From NCBI RefSeq assembly GCF_001717955.1, contig NZ_CP014168.1, forward strand, positions 620,001 through 684,000: a stretch of 64,000 nucleotides of DNA. Reading direction: 5' to 3'. The translations under genes were made by a program, and so were the position numbers. Below the pieces are notes generated by a model. It had not been told where the DNA came from. It saw only the letters and a list, made by a program, of their open reading frames with translations, and made no database searches. Below are positions 8,878 to 18,361 of this stretch, piece after piece (position 1 is the stretch's first letter; every line of letters begins with the position of its first letter). The DNA comes from Sphingomonas panacis. Its GTDB lineage: Bacteria > Pseudomonadota > Alphaproteobacteria > Sphingomonadales > Sphingomonadaceae.

Positions 8878-10206
8878 ATGGCCCGCTTTACCTTCAAACT
8901 CCCCGACATCGGTGAGGGCATTTCCGAGGCCGAGATCGTCGCGTGGCACGTGGCGGTGGGCGACCGTGTCGAGGAAGACCAGCGCGTCGCCGACATGATG
9001 ACCGACAAGGCGACCGTCGAAATGGAATCGCCCGTGTCCGGCACGGTGATCGCGCTGGCCGGCGAGGTCGGCGAACAGGTGTCGATCGGCGCGGCGCTGG
9101 TGGTGATCGAGACCGATGCGGTCGACATGGATGCCGAAGAGGCGCCGGCGCTGCGGCCGGTCGATCTGCCCGCGCCGGTCGAACAGGCGTTCGAGGCGGA
9201 GAATCCGGGGGTTGAGGAGATCGCGCACCCTGTTCCCCTCCCTGTAAGGGAGGGGCTAGGGGTGGGTCGGCCCGAGGCCGATCACGCGCCCGTCACCAGC
9301 CAACCCACCCCCGCCCCCTCCCTTCCGGGGAGGGGAGAAGATGCAAAGACTCTCGCTTCCCCTGCCGTCCGCGCCCGCGCGGCGGATCTCGGCATCGACC
9401 TCGCGCACGTTAAGCCAGCCGAGGGCGAGCGCATCCGCCATGCCGATCTCGACGCCTATCTCCGCTACGGCAGCGCGCAGGGCTATCACACGCCGCACGC
9501 GTCGCACGCCCGCCCGGATGAGGCGATCAAGGTCATCGGCATGCGCCGCCGCATCGCGGAGAACATGGCGGCGTCGAAGCGCGCGATCCCGCATTTCACC
9601 TATGTCGACGAGATCGATGTCACCGCGATCGAGGACATGCGTGCCGATCTCAACGCCCATCGCGGCGACCGGCCCAAACTGACGATGCTGCCGCTGTTGA
9701 TCGCGGCGATCTGCAAGACGATCCCCGCCTTCCCGATGCTCAACGCGCGGTATGACGACGAGGCGGGTGTCGTCACCCGCCACGGTGCGGTGCATCTCGG
9801 CATGGCGACTCAGACCGACGCCGGGCTGATGGTGCCGGTGATCCGCGACGCGCAGGATCGCAATGTTTGGCAATTGGCGGCCGAGATCGCGCGGCTTGCC
9901 GAGGCGGCGCGGACCGGCAAGGCGAGCAGTTCGGAACTGTCGGGATCGACGCTGACGGTGACGTCGCTGGGGCCGCTCGGCGGGATCGCGACCACGCCGG
10001 TCATCAACCGCCCCGAAGTGGCGATCATCGGACCGAACAAGATCGTCGAACGGCCCGTCTTCCGGGGCGACGATATCGTCCGCGCCAAGCTGATGAACCT
10101 GTCGATCAGTTGCGACCACCGTGTCGTCGATGGCTGGGACGCGGCGAGTTTCGTTCAGGCGCTCAAGCGCTATCTGGAAACGCCGGTATTGTTGTTCGCG
10201 AATTGA
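8878..10206 (+). CDS. bkdB: Branched-chain 2-oxoacid dehydrogenase E2 (lipoyl acyltransferase)
   Basis: Dihydrolipoamide acyltransferase core of the complex (442 aa). It has one N-terminal lipoyl domain with the lipoylated lysine in TDKATVEME (K44), a linker, an E1/E3-binding domain at about 161-197 (SPAVRARAADLGIDL), and a catalytic domain ending in SCDHRVVDGWDAASF (H414, D418). The linker at about residues 117-155 is encoded by a cluster of G/C-rich palindromic repeats, read in-frame as Pro/Gly/Arg-rich sequence. No E3 (lpd) gene follows, so E3 must come from elsewhere. Confidence 0.94.
   Translation: MARFTFKLPDIGEGISEAEIVAWHVAVGDRVEEDQRVADMMTDKATVEMESPVSGTVIALAGEVGEQVSIGAALVVIETDAVDMDAEEAPALRPVDLPAPVEQAFEAENPGVEEIAHPVPLPVREGLGVGRPEADHAPVTSQPTPAPSLPGRGEDAKTLASPAVRARAADLGIDLAHVKPAEGERIRHADLDAYLRYGSAQGYHTPHASHARPDEAIKVIGMRRRIAENMAASKRAIPHFTYVDEIDVTAIEDMRADLNAHRGDRPKLTMLPLLIAAICKTIPAFPMLNARYDDEAGVVTRHGAVHLGMATQTDAGLMVPVIRDAQDRNVWQLAAEIARLAEAARTGKASSSELSGSTLTVTSLGPLGGIATTPVINRPEVAIIGPNKIVERPVFRGDDIVRAKLMNLSISCDHRVVDGWDAASFVQALKRYLETPVLLFAN
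9235..9335 (+). repeat. Palindromic repeat cluster inside the E2 linker
   Basis: Three units lie in frame. One is the hairpin CCCCTCCCT-GTA-AGGGAGGGG (9235-9255). The second is a stem GGGGTGGGT/ACCCACCCC (9259-9267 with 9303-9311) enclosing TCGGCC-CGA-GGCCGA. The third is the hairpin CCCCTCCC/GGGAGGGG (9315-9335). Confidence 0.88.
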
Positions 10207-10237
10207 ACAGTCGCGCAGAGAAGAATCCGTAAAACCC

Positions 10238-10313
10238 GATCGTCCTGAGCGTGTCGAAGGACGTGCCGAAAGCGAAACGCCTCGGACACGTCCTTCGACT
10301 TCGCTCAGGACGA
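10238..10313. repeat. Palindromic intergenic repeat (type B)
   Basis: Inverted arms TCGTCCTGAGCG...TCGAAGGACG and CGTCCTTCGA...CGCTCAGGACGA lie just after the E2 stop, convergent with the small membrane protein gene. This is a REP/REPIN-like unit that may serve as an mRNA 3' end. Confidence 0.75.
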
Positions 10314-10335
10314 GCGGGTTATATTCGCCCGATCG

Positions 10336-10482
10336 TTATAGCGCGCGGCGGCCGGTGATGAGCTGGATCACCACGACGATCACGGCGATCACCAGCAGCA
10401 AATGGATCAAGCCACCGCCGATATGCACGGCGAAGCCGAGCAGCCACAGGACGACGAGGATGACGGCGATAGTATACAGCAT
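10336..10482 (-). CDS. Lmo0937-family small membrane protein
   Basis: A 48-aa protein beginning MLYTIAVILVVLWLLGF and ending QLITGRRAL. It has two hydrophobic segments (about residues 3-18 and 27-42) separated by HIGGGLIH. This pattern, length and sequence match the Lmo0937 family of tiny inner-membrane proteins of unknown function that are often linked to stress. An AGGAG sits ten bases before ATG 10482. It is transcribed towards the bkd operon. Confidence 0.8.
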   Translation of the reverse strand: MLYTIAVILVVLWLLGFAVHIGGGLIHLLLVIAVIVVVIQLITGRRAL

Positions 10483-10576
10483 GGTTCAGGCTCCTCTTGC
10501 TTGAGTGCTGAACGTCGCTTGGGGCAAAGGCGTTCCGCCCCCGTGACAAAACGTTGCTGATTGCTGCCGCGCGTGT

Positions 10577-11491
10577 TCAGATCGCCCCCGAAAACGTGTC
10601 GCATTGCGCGGGATCACCGCTGTCGAGGCCGGTCTTGAGCCAATGCTCGCGCTGCGCCGAGGTGCCGTGGGTGAAGCTGTCGGGAACGACGCGGCCCTGC
10701 GCCTGCTTCTGGAGCGTATCGTCGCCGATCGCGTGCGCGGCGGTCATGCCTTCCTGGATGTCGCCCGGATCGAGCCGGTCGCGGTTCTGCGCGGCCCACA
10801 CGCCCGCATAGCAATCGGCCTGGAGTTCGAGCCGTACCGACATCTTGTTGCCCTCGGCCTCGCTGCCGCTGCGCTCGGCCTGCGCGACCTTCGCGGAGGT
10901 GCCGAGCAGATTCTGGATGTGATGGCCGAATTCATGCGCGATCACATAATCCTGCGCGAAATCGCCCTTTGCGCCGAAGCGGTTGCCGAGTTCGTCGAAG
11001 AAGCTGGTGTCGAGATAGACGCCCTGATCCTGCGGGCAGTAGAACGGCCCCATCGCGCTTTGCGCGGCGCCGCAGCCCGAACGGCCGCTGCCCGAGTAGA
11101 ACACCAGTTTGGGCGCGACGAACTTTTCGCCGGACTGCTGGAAGATCGCCGCCCAGGTCTTGTCGGCCGAACTGAACGCGTTGCAGGCGACCTTGCTGGC
11201 GGCATCGATCGTGCAGCTCGATTTGGCATCGGTGCCGCGGCCCGCGCCGGCGGTCTGCTCGGTCGGCGCGCTGGTGCGCACGCCGCTGCCACCGCCGAGG
11301 TTGCCCAGCCCGCCGAACACCACGAGCGCGATCAGCAGCACCACGACGCCGCCGCAGCCGAAGCGACTGAACACCATCGGCAACAGCCCGAGCAGCATCC
11401 CGCCGCCACCGCCGCCGCCGAACCCGAGGCCGCCGCCCTGGCCGCGCTGATCCTCGACATTGATGTTGGGATCGAAATCGTCGAGACGCAT
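10577..11491 (-). CDS. Neutral zinc metallopeptidase, YpfJ/KPN_02809 family
   Basis: Membrane-anchored putative zinc protease (304 aa). A Gly-rich N-terminus with VEDQRG precedes one transmembrane segment (about 38-60). The periplasmic domain carries the zinc motif HEFGHH near residue 186, and the third ligand is probably in LELQADCYAG. FYCPQDQGVYLD is also conserved in the family. The physiological substrate is unknown. It is a single gene, with an 85-base gap to its divergent small neighbour and its upstream side facing the epimerase gene. Confidence 0.88.
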   Translation of the reverse strand: MRLDDFDPNINVEDQRGQGGGLGFGGGGGGGMLLGLLPMVFSRFGCGGVVVLLIALVVFGGLGNLGGGSGVRTSAPTEQTAGAGRGTDAKSSCTIDAASKVACNAFSSADKTWAAIFQQSGEKFVAPKLVFYSGSGRSGCGAAQSAMGPFYCPQDQGVYLDTSFFDELGNRFGAKGDFAQDYVIAHEFGHHIQNLLGTSAKVAQAERSGSEAEGNKMSVRLELQADCYAGVWAAQNRDRLDPGDIQEGMTAAHAIGDDTLQKQAQGRVVPDSFTHGTSAQREHWLKTGLDSGDPAQCDTFSGAI

Positions 11492-11583
11492 CGCGCTGGC
11501 CTTTCACGGTCGTTGTCGCTGACCTGAATGCGCAAGCCAGCAGGACGTTGCAAGGGCGTGACGATTTGGCGGCGATATCCGCC

Positions 11584-12453
11584 TCAGCGCAGCGCGATCT
11601 CCATCCGGCACGTCCATGTGCCCCCCGACGCGATCTCGAACACGCCGGGCTTGTCGCGGAAATCGCCGGCATAGCCCTGTGAGTCGGCGATGCCATGCCA
11701 CGGCTCGATGCAGACGAACGCCGCACCGGGTTTGGTCCAGATGCCGAGCTTGTCGGTGTCTGGAAAGGCGATCTCAAGCTGCGGGCCGCTGGCCGCGCCG
11801 TAACGGACGCGGCGCGAGTCGAGGCCGTCCCAGATCAGCGCATCCTCGGCGAACAGCACGTCCGACAGATGCAGCACGCGCCCGTCGAGCGGCGACGGGC
11901 GTTCGCCCGGCGCGGTGAGGCCATTCTGGAGCGCGACCAGCGTACCCGGTTCGTCCGAGTCGAACACGATGCGGTGGTCGGCGCGAGGCTCGCCATAAGG
12001 GAGCGGCCAGGCGAACGCCGGGTGGAATCCGAAGCTTGCCGGCATCGGCGCATCGCCGCGATTGGCGATGGTGATCGCGATCGTCAGCGTGGCATCCTCG
12101 ATCGCGTAGGCCGCGTCGAGCGCGAAGGCGAACGGGTAGACCGCGCGCGTCTCCGCATCGTCCTCCAGCCGGAAGCGCACGTGCGATTCGCCGTGTTCGA
12201 CCAGCGCGAAGGCGCTTCGGCGGGCGAAGCCGTGCTGCTTCATCGGATATTCGGCGCCGTCGAGCCGAAGCACGTCGCCGCTCAGCCGCCCGACGAAGGG
12301 GAACAGCAGCGGCGCATGGCCGGTCCAGAATGCCGGATCGGCATCGGTCATCAGCTCGCGGCCCTGGGCGTCGCGCAGATGCGTCAGTTCCGCCCCGAAC
12401 GGATTGATCGCCGCCGACAGCCCCGCACCCGCAATCTCGACCAGATCAGCCAT
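11584..12453 (-). CDS. Aldose 1-epimerase family protein
   Basis: Cytoplasmic galactose-mutarotase-fold protein (289 aa) related to LacX/YeaD-type epimerases. Visible markers are NPFGAELTHLRD at the N-terminus, LLFPFVGRL, the histidine in MKQHGFAR, and GFHPAFAWPLPYG. Homologues interconvert anomers of free or phosphorylated sugars; the sugar cannot be deduced here. Its start overlaps the end of the upstream PLP-enzyme gene by eight bases, so the two are probably cotranscribed. Confidence 0.85.
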   Translation of the reverse strand: MADLVEIAGAGLSAAINPFGAELTHLRDAQGRELMTDADPAFWTGHAPLLFPFVGRLSGDVLRLDGAEYPMKQHGFARRSAFALVEHGESHVRFRLEDDAETRAVYPFAFALDAAYAIEDATLTIAITIANRGDAPMPASFGFHPAFAWPLPYGEPRADHRIVFDSDEPGTLVALQNGLTAPGERPSPLDGRVLHLSDVLFAEDALIWDGLDSRRVRYGAASGPQLEIAFPDTDKLGIWTKPGAAFVCIEPWHGIADSQGYAGDFRDKPGVFEIASGGTWTCRMEIALR

Positions 12454-13834
12454 GTTTCACCGTCCTCCATGCCGCGATGATCGCCGCGATCGCCACGTCC
12501 GCTTCGTCCATCGTCGTCGCGACCGAACAGACCGACGCGCGCATCACCCATGCCCCGCGCCATTGCGAGGCGCCAGCGTACAGCACCGCATCCTCCTGCA
12601 CCTGTGCGATCACCGCAAGCGTGGTCGCGTCGTCATCGCCGAACCGCACCATGAACTGGTTGAGTGGCACTTCGGCGACAAGCGTGATGCCCGGCTCGCG
12701 CGCGAGCGTCTCGCCCATATGCGCGGCCACCTGACAATTGCGCTCGACCATCTCGGCGATGCCGTCGCGCCCAAGCTGGCGGATCATCGCCCAGACCGCG
12801 AAGCCGCGCGCACGCCGCGACAGTTCGGGCACATAGGTCGACGGGTCGCGCTCCGGCCCTGCGGCGGGCGGCAGATAGCTCGCCGACACCGACATAGCGC
12901 GGGCATGCGCCTCCGCATCACGGACGATCGCGAAGCCGCAATCATAGGGCGTCTGGAGCCATTTATGGCCGTCGGTGGCCCAGCTATCGGCGAGTTCGAC
13001 TCCGGCGGTCTGCGCCGCCCGCGCGGGCGCGGCCTGCGCCCACAGGCCGAACGCGCCATCGACATGCAGCCACGCGCCGGCATTGCGGGCGAGTGGCGCG
13101 ATCTCGGCGAACGGATCGCTCGCGCCGGTGCAGATCTGCCCGGCCTGACCGATCGCGATGGCCGGACCGGCGCACGCTTTGAGCGCCGCCTCGAACGCGG
13201 ACGGCAGCATCCGGCCAAGATCATCGGTGGCGATGGTGCGCACCCGCTTCGCGCCGAGGCCGAGATATTTGAGCGCCGAGAACACGGTGGCATGCGCATC
13301 CGCGCCGATGAGCACCTCGACCGGCGGTGCACCGAACAGACCGTCCGCCTCGACATCCCAGCCCAGCCGCGCCAGCACCGCGCTGCGTGCGGCGGCGAGG
13401 CAGACGAAATTGGCGACGGTCGCGCCGGTGACCACCCCGACCGAAGCCTCGCGTGGCAGGCCGAGCAGATCGAGCAGCCACGCCACCGCGACCGCCTCCA
13501 CCGCCGAGGCGGCGGGCGCGGAGCTTACGTTGGCGGCGTTCTGCCCCCAGGCGGCGGCAAGCCAATCGGCGGCGACGCCGGTCGGGTGCGAATTGCCGAT
13601 CACCCAGCCGAAGAAACGTGGGCTGGTTTGCGCACGGATACCGGGGGTGGCGCGGTCGATCAGCTCGGCGAGGATCGCTTGCGGGTCGCCGCCGGTTTCG
13701 GGGACTGGCGCGTCGAACGCGGCGAAGATGTCGGCATAGCTGGCGACCGGGGTGGTGTGCGCGGTGGCGATGTCGCGGCGATAGGCGATCGCCGCCTCGG
13801 CCGCGTGGTGCATTGCTGTGTAGCCGTCGGTCAT
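12446..13834 (-). CDS. PLP-dependent group II decarboxylase/aminotransferase-family enzyme
   Basis: Fold-type I pyridoxal-phosphate enzyme (462 aa) of the aromatic-amino-acid/glutamate decarboxylase group. The Schiff-base lysine is in ATDGHKWLQTPYDCG (about residue 290), preceded by the cofactor-binding aspartate in HVDGAFGLW. SPRFFGWVIGNSHPTG is the substrate-side motif. ATG 13834 is chosen for its AAGGGG Shine-Dalgarno; the open frame upstream to 13903 lacks homology. The substrate is uncertain: decarboxylation and deamination types both occur in this subgroup. It forms a two-gene unit with the epimerase-like gene. Confidence 0.82.
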   Translation of the reverse strand: MTDGYTAMHHAAEAAIAYRRDIATAHTTPVASYADIFAAFDAPVPETGGDPQAILAELIDRATPGIRAQTSPRFFGWVIGNSHPTGVAADWLAAAWGQNAANVSSAPAASAVEAVAVAWLLDLLGLPREASVGVVTGATVANFVCLAAARSAVLARLGWDVEADGLFGAPPVEVLIGADAHATVFSALKYLGLGAKRVRTIATDDLGRMLPSAFEAALKACAGPAIAIGQAGQICTGASDPFAEIAPLARNAGAWLHVDGAFGLWAQAAPARAAQTAGVELADSWATDGHKWLQTPYDCGFAIVRDAEAHARAMSVSASYLPPAAGPERDPSTYVPELSRRARGFAVWAMIRQLGRDGIAEMVERNCQVAAHMGETLAREPGITLVAEVPLNQFMVRFGDDDATTLAVIAQVQEDAVLYAGASQWRGAWVMRASVCSVATTMDEADVAIAAIIAAWRTVKHG

Positions 13835-13910
13835 TGCGCGTCCCCTTGATGCGACGTCTATTGCCCGGCGCGCACGACCACGCATCCTGAATCGTGCCGC
13901 CAAACATAAC

Positions 13911-13984
13911 CGTTCGTGTCGAGCGAAGTCGAGACACCTGCGCTGCGCTGGCGCATGTCCCTCGACTTCGCTCGGGACGAACGG
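13911..13984. repeat. Palindromic intergenic repeat (type B)
   Basis: Arms CGTTCGTGTCGAGCGAAGTC and the inverted CTCGACTTCGCTCGGGACGAA fill most of the spacer between pheT and the PLP-enzyme gene. Confidence 0.75.
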
Positions 13985-14012
13985 AGGTCGGTGGCGGCCA
14001 CCAATCCTGGCG

Positions 14013-16388
14013 TTATCCCCGCAGCACCGCGCCCTGCTTCGCCGCCGCCGCCACCACCTTGTCGGCGATCGCCTTCAACGCTTCGTCGGTGAAGCTCTTG
14101 TCGGCGGGTTGCAGCGTCACTTCGATCGCCATCGATCGCACACCGTCGCGTTCGAACAGGTCGAACAGTCGCGCCGCCGTGATCGTCGCCTTGTCGGCGC
14201 CCTTCACCGCGCGCACCAGCGCGTCGGCGGCGAGGCCCTGAGGCACCGTGAAGGCGAAGTCGCGGCGCACCGGCTGGAGCGCGGGCGGCGCATAGGCGGG
14301 GCGCATGAAGCCGGTTCCGCCGCGCTTGGCGGGGATCGCATCGAGATACAGTTCGACCGCAGCGACCGTGCCGTCGAGATCGAACGCGCGGGCGGTAAGC
14401 GGGTGAACGATGCCGAACGCCGCCAGCACCGTCTTCGGCCCGAGCCGAAGCGTGCCCGACTGGCCGGGATGCCAATGCTCGCCCGCGTCTCCGAAGATCT
14501 GCAGATTCTCGACCGGAGCGCCAGCGGCGGCGAGCAACGCGACCGCCTCGGCCTTGGCGTCGAACGCGTCGAAACCCTGCGCCTTGCCGGCCTGCCAGCC
14601 GCGCGCGCGCTTCTCGCCGGTGAGGACGATGCCCAGAGTGGGTCGCTCGGCATCGGCGAGGTAGCGGCGGCCGATTTCGAACAGCCGCACGCCGTCCGCA
14701 CCGCGCTTGAGGTTGCGCGCGGCGGCGGAGAGCAGCCCCGGCAACAGCGAGGGCCGCATCACCTTGAGGTCTTCGCTGATCGGGTTGGCGAGGGTCCAGG
14801 CGCCGCCCCCAAACGGCGCTGCTTCGGCTTCGGAGAGGAAGCTCCACGTCACCGCCTCGTTCAGCCCACGCGCGGCGGCGGCGCGGCGGACGCGGCGTTC
14901 GACCTTCTGCTCAGGCGTCGCGGTCGGCGTGGCGACGCCGGGAATGCGCGGCAGCGGCACCGGCGGGACATGGTCGATCCCCTCGATTCGGATCACCTCC
15001 TCGACCAGATCGGGCACGCCCTCGACATCGCGGCGCCAGCTCGGCACGCTCACGTGCCAATCGGCCGAGACCGTGAAGCCGAGGCTTTCGAGGATCGCCT
15101 GCTGGCGCTCGGGCGCGACCGCGAGGCCACCGAGCGTCTCGGCGCGCGCCGGATCATAGGCGATCACGGTGGCGGGCACCGGCGGCGTGCCGGCGCGGGT
15201 GATGCCGCCGGGCGTACCGCCGCACAGGTTCAGCACCAAAGCCGTCGCGATGGCGAGGCCGTCCTCGACGAAGGCCGGATCGACGCCGCGTTCGAAGCGC
15301 TGGCGCGCGTCGCTGGTGACGCTGAGCTTCTGGCCGGTGCGGGCGATGCTCTCGGGGTCGAAATAGGCGCATTCGATCAGCACGTCGGTGGTCGTGTCGC
15401 TGCACCCCGAGTCCTCGCCGCCGATGATGCCGGCGATGCCGAGCGCTTGCGCGTCATCGGCGATGACCGTCATGGTTTCGTCAAGCGTGTAGGTCTTGCC
15501 GTTGAGCGCGAGCAGGTGCTCGCCGGGCGTCGCCTTGCGCGCGACGAGGCCGCCCGACAGTTTGGCGCGGTCATAGACGTGGAGCGGCCGCCCGAGATCG
15601 AACGAGACATAGTTGGTGATGTCGACCAGCGCCGAGATCGGCTTCTGCCCGATCGCCTTGAGGCGCCGCGTCATCCACTCGGGCGCGGTGCCGTTGGTGA
15701 CGCCCGCGACGGCCTGGCCGTAGAAAGCCGGGCAACCGACGCTGTCCTCGATGCGGATGTCCGGCCCGGCGCCCTCGCCCGCGACGGGCGCCGGCGCGGC
15801 GGTCGTGCCCGGCACCGCAAGCGACTTGAGCCGGCCCAGCCCGGCGGCGGCGAGATCGCGCGCGATGCCGCGCACGCCCATGCAATCCTGCTTGTTGGGG
15901 GTGATCGCAACGTCGATCACCGGATCGTTCAAGCCCGCATACTCAGGATATGCGGTGCCGACCGGCGCGTCTGCGGGCAGCTCGATGATGCCGTCGTGAT
16001 CGTCGCCGAGTTCCAATTCGCGCGTCGAGCACATCATCCCGTTCGACACGACGCCGCGAATCTCCGCGACCTTGAGCACCATGCCGTTGGCCGGCACGGT
16101 CGCGCCGGGCATGCCGAACACGCCGACGAGACCCGCGCGCGCGTTTGGCGCGCCGCACACGACCTGCATCGGCCCCTCACCGGCATCGACCGAGAGGACT
16201 TGCAGCTTGTCAGCCTGCGGATGGCGCTCGGCAGTGAGCACCTTGGCGACGCGGAACGCGGCGAGCTTGGCGCCGGGGTTATCGACGCTCTCGACCTCGA
16301 GACCGATGCGGGTGAGCGTGTCGACGATCTCGTCGAGCGACGCGCTGGTGTCGAGATGGTCGTGGAGCCAGGAGAGGGTGAATTTCAT
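14013..16388 (-). CDS. pheT: Phenylalanine-tRNA ligase beta subunit
   Basis: Large subunit (791 aa) of the alpha2-beta2 phenylalanyl-tRNA synthetase. It begins MKFTLSWLHDHLDTSASLDE. A tRNA-binding domain follows (VVCGAPNARAG), then B3/4 (editing) and B5 domains (VSVPSWRRDVEGVPDLVEEV), and a C-terminal anticodon-binding fold (RRDFAFTVP). Full length and intact. It follows pheS, from which it is separated by 106 bases filled with an inverted repeat. Confidence 0.97.
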   Translation of the reverse strand: MKFTLSWLHDHLDTSASLDEIVDTLTRIGLEVESVDNPGAKLAAFRVAKVLTAERHPQADKLQVLSVDAGEGPMQVVCGAPNARAGLVGVFGMPGATVPANGMVLKVAEIRGVVSNGMMCSTRELELGDDHDGIIELPADAPVGTAYPEYAGLNDPVIDVAITPNKQDCMGVRGIARDLAAAGLGRLKSLAVPGTTAAPAPVAGEGAGPDIRIEDSVGCPAFYGQAVAGVTNGTAPEWMTRRLKAIGQKPISALVDITNYVSFDLGRPLHVYDRAKLSGGLVARKATPGEHLLALNGKTYTLDETMTVIADDAQALGIAGIIGGEDSGCSDTTTDVLIECAYFDPESIARTGQKLSVTSDARQRFERGVDPAFVEDGLAIATALVLNLCGGTPGGITRAGTPPVPATVIAYDPARAETLGGLAVAPERQQAILESLGFTVSADWHVSVPSWRRDVEGVPDLVEEVIRIEGIDHVPPVPLPRIPGVATPTATPEQKVERRVRRAAAARGLNEAVTWSFLSEAEAAPFGGGAWTLANPISEDLKVMRPSLLPGLLSAAARNLKRGADGVRLFEIGRRYLADAERPTLGIVLTGEKRARGWQAGKAQGFDAFDAKAEAVALLAAAGAPVENLQIFGDAGEHWHPGQSGTLRLGPKTVLAAFGIVHPLTARAFDLDGTVAAVELYLDAIPAKRGGTGFMRPAYAPPALQPVRRDFAFTVPQGLAADALVRAVKGADKATITAARLFDLFERDGVRSMAIEVTLQPADKSFTDEALKAIADKVVAAAAKQGAVLRG

Positions 16389-16400
16389 GCGATCCGTCCG

Positions 16401-16483
16401 TCACCCCAGCGCAAGCTGGGGTCTTTCTGTAGGTTGGCGGCACCGCCCGCCACGGGGAGACCCCAGCTTGCGCTGGGGTGACG
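16401..16483. repeat. Palindromic repeat pair (type A) between pheS and pheT
   Basis: Perfect 25-bp inverted copies, starting GTCACCCCAGCGCAAGCTGG at 16401-16425 and ending GACCCCAGCTTGCGCTGGGG within 16459-16483. The unit ends 12 bases before the pheT start codon. Confidence 0.88.
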
Positions 16484-16494
16484 ATCAAAGAGGG

Positions 16495-17577
16495 TCACGC
16501 CCCCACCCCGCCGCTCAGGGTCGGCACGTCGAGCGCGGAGAAACCGTAATGCTTGAGCCAGCGCGCGTCGCCGTCGAAGAAGGCGCGCAGATCGTCCATG
16601 CCGTATTTGAGCATCGCCAGCCGGTCGATGCCGCAGCCGAATGCGAAGCCCTGCCATTCGTTCGGATCATAGCCGCCCGCTTCGATCACGCTGCGGTGGA
16701 CCATGCCGCTGCCCAGCACTTCCATCCAGCCATCCGAGCCGCCGATCACGCGCTTGCCGTTCACGACCGAGAAGCCGACATCGACCTCCGCCGAAGGCTC
16801 GGTGAAGGGGAAGTAGCTCGGGCGCAGCCGCAGCACGATGTCGTCCCGCTCGAAGAACGCCTTGAGGAAGGTCTCCAGCGTCCATTTGAGGTGGCCGAGC
16901 GTGATCCCCTTGTCGATCACCAGCCCCTCGACCTGATGGAACATCGGCGTGTGGGTGGCGTCGCTGTCGCTGCGATAGGTGCGGCCTGGCGCGATGATTC
17001 GGATCGGCTTGGTGCCGCCCGCCGCCTGCATCGCGCGGATCTGGACGGGCGACGTATGGGTACGCAGCACGCGCGCTTCCTCGCCATCCCTGGCGTTGAG
17101 GTAGAAGGTATCGTGCATCGCCCGCGCCGGATGCGTCTCGGGCATGTTAAGCGCGGTGAAATTATACCATTGCGTCTCGATCTCGGGGCCGGTCGCGACC
17201 GCGAAGCCGAGATCGGCGAAGATTTCCGCCAGCTCGTCCATCACCTGCGAAACCGGGTGGATGCTCCCGACCGGCGCGGCCTCGGCGGGCAGGGTCATGT
17301 CGAGCGTCTCGCGGGCGAGCTTCGCGTCGAGCTCGGCGCGGTCGAGCGCGGCCTTTTTCGCGGCGATCGCGGCGGTGACGCCCTCGCGCAGCGCCTGGAT
17401 GCGCGGGCCTTGCTGCTGGCGCTCGTCGGGCGACATGCCGCCGAGCGTCTTGAGCAGCGCCGTCACCGCACCCTGCTTGCCGAGCGCGGCGACGCGCACC
17501 GCATCGAGCGCGTCGAGGCTGTCGGCGGCGTGAACCTGCGCGATCAGGTCGGTATGGAGGTGGTCGAGATCAGCCAT
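16495..17577 (-). CDS. pheS: Phenylalanine-tRNA ligase alpha subunit
   Basis: Catalytic subunit (360 aa) that activates phenylalanine and charges tRNA-Phe. The coiled-coil N-terminal arm starts [15 protein letters not shown]. Class II motif 2 lies in [11 protein letters not shown] and [14 protein letters not shown], and motif 3 in [17 protein letters not shown]. The second of two adjacent ATG codons (17577) has the better spacing to AAGGA. It sits downstream of rplT, but a lysE gene on the same strand separates the two. Confidence 0.96.
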   Translation of the reverse strand: MADLDHLHTDLIAQVHAADSLDALDAVRVAALGKQGAVTALLKTLGGMSPDERQQQGPRIQALREGVTAAIAAKKAALDRAELDAKLARETLDMTLPAEAAPVGSIHPVSQVMDELAEIFADLGFAVATGPEIETQWYNFTALNMPETHPARAMHDTFYLNARDGEEARVLRTHTSPVQIRAMQAAGGTKPIRIIAPGRTYRSDSDATHTPMFHQVEGLVIDKGITLGHLKWTLETFLKAFFERDDIVLRLRPSYFPFTEPSAEVDVGFSVVNGKRVIGGSDGWMEVLGSGMVHRSVIEAGGYDPNEWQGFAFGCGIDRLAMLKYGMDDLRAFFDGDARWLKHYGFSALDVPTLSGGVGA

Positions 17578-17634
17578 CATGGATTCCTTGGGTACGCGGG
17601 CGTCGAAGCCGAGCGCGCGGCTCAGGTCAAGCGG

Positions 17635-18255
17635 TCAGACGCGGCTGCCGAGCAGCGCGGCGCCGAAACCGATGAAGATCAGCCCCGATCCGCGGTTGAA
17701 CAGCCGCCGGCGGTTGGCGGGCGCGAGCCATGCCGCGAGTGAGCGCCCACCGAGCGCATAGACGCAGTACCAGCCGCTCTCGATCACCACGAAGCTGGCG
17801 ACCAGAATGCCGAGCTGCGGCGCGAACGGACGGTGCAGGTCGAGAAATTGCGGGAACAGCGCGGCGGCGAAGATGATGAGCTTGGGATTCGAAAGGCCGG
17901 TGCCGAGCCCGGTCAGGTACAAGGCCCGCAGCGAGCGCTGCGGCGTCGCTTCGCCTTCGTCCGCGCTGCCGACCGGCGCGCGCCACGCCTTGACGCCGAG
18001 CCACACCAGATAGGCGACGCCGACATAGCGGATGATGTCATAGAGCAAAGGCGACGCCTTGAGCAGCGCACCCAGCCCCGCCGCCGAGGCGAGCAGGCAC
18101 AGCAGCACCGCACTCATCAGCCCCGCCATCGACGCGAGCGCGCGGGCCGTGCCGTGCTGGATGCTCTGCACCATCACATGCAGCATGTTCGGGCCGGGCG
18201 TGCCCGAGACCAGGAAGACGACGGTGACGTACAGCCACCAGGTGTTCAGCGCCAT
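17635..18255 (-). CDS. LysE/RhtB family translocator
   Basis: Inner-membrane exporter (206 aa) of the LysE/RhtB family, which expels amino acids or small metabolites. About six transmembrane helices are visible. The signature near the N-terminus is TPGPNMLHVMVQSIQHG, followed by GLMSAVLLCLLASAAGLGAL. FLDLHRPFAPQLGIL is also typical. The substrate cannot be read from sequence. It is inserted between rplT and pheS, genes that are often adjacent in other bacteria. Confidence 0.87.
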   Translation of the reverse strand: MALNTWWLYVTVVFLVSGTPGPNMLHVMVQSIQHGTARALASMAGLMSAVLLCLLASAAGLGALLKASPLLYDIIRYVGVAYLVWLGVKAWRAPVGSADEGEATPQRSLRALYLTGLGTGLSNPKLIIFAAALFPQFLDLHRPFAPQLGILVASFVVIESGWYCVYALGGRSLAAWLAPANRRRLFNRGSGLIFIGFGAALLGSRV

Positions 18256-18288
18256 GACGGGTTCCTACACCAAGGACCGACCATATTC

Positions 18289-18343
18289 CGTTCGCCCTGA
18301 GCGTGTGTGGGGGCTCGTGCTTCGACAGGCTCAGCACGAACGG
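18289..18343. repeat. Palindromic intergenic repeat (type B)
   Basis: CCGTTCGCCCTGAGCGTGTG and TCGACAGGCTCAGCACGAAC form imperfect inverted arms between lysE and the rplT terminator. Confidence 0.65.
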
Positions 18344-18361
18344 GGAGAAGCCTCATATGCG

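Noticed and set aside
10121..10504. Plus-strand ORF running past the bkdB end through the repeat
   Set aside because: It overlaps the E2 end out of frame and the Lmo0937-type gene in antisense; no family.
14109..17742. Long plus-strand frames opposite pheT and pheS
   Set aside because: Antisense shadows of two complete housekeeping genes.
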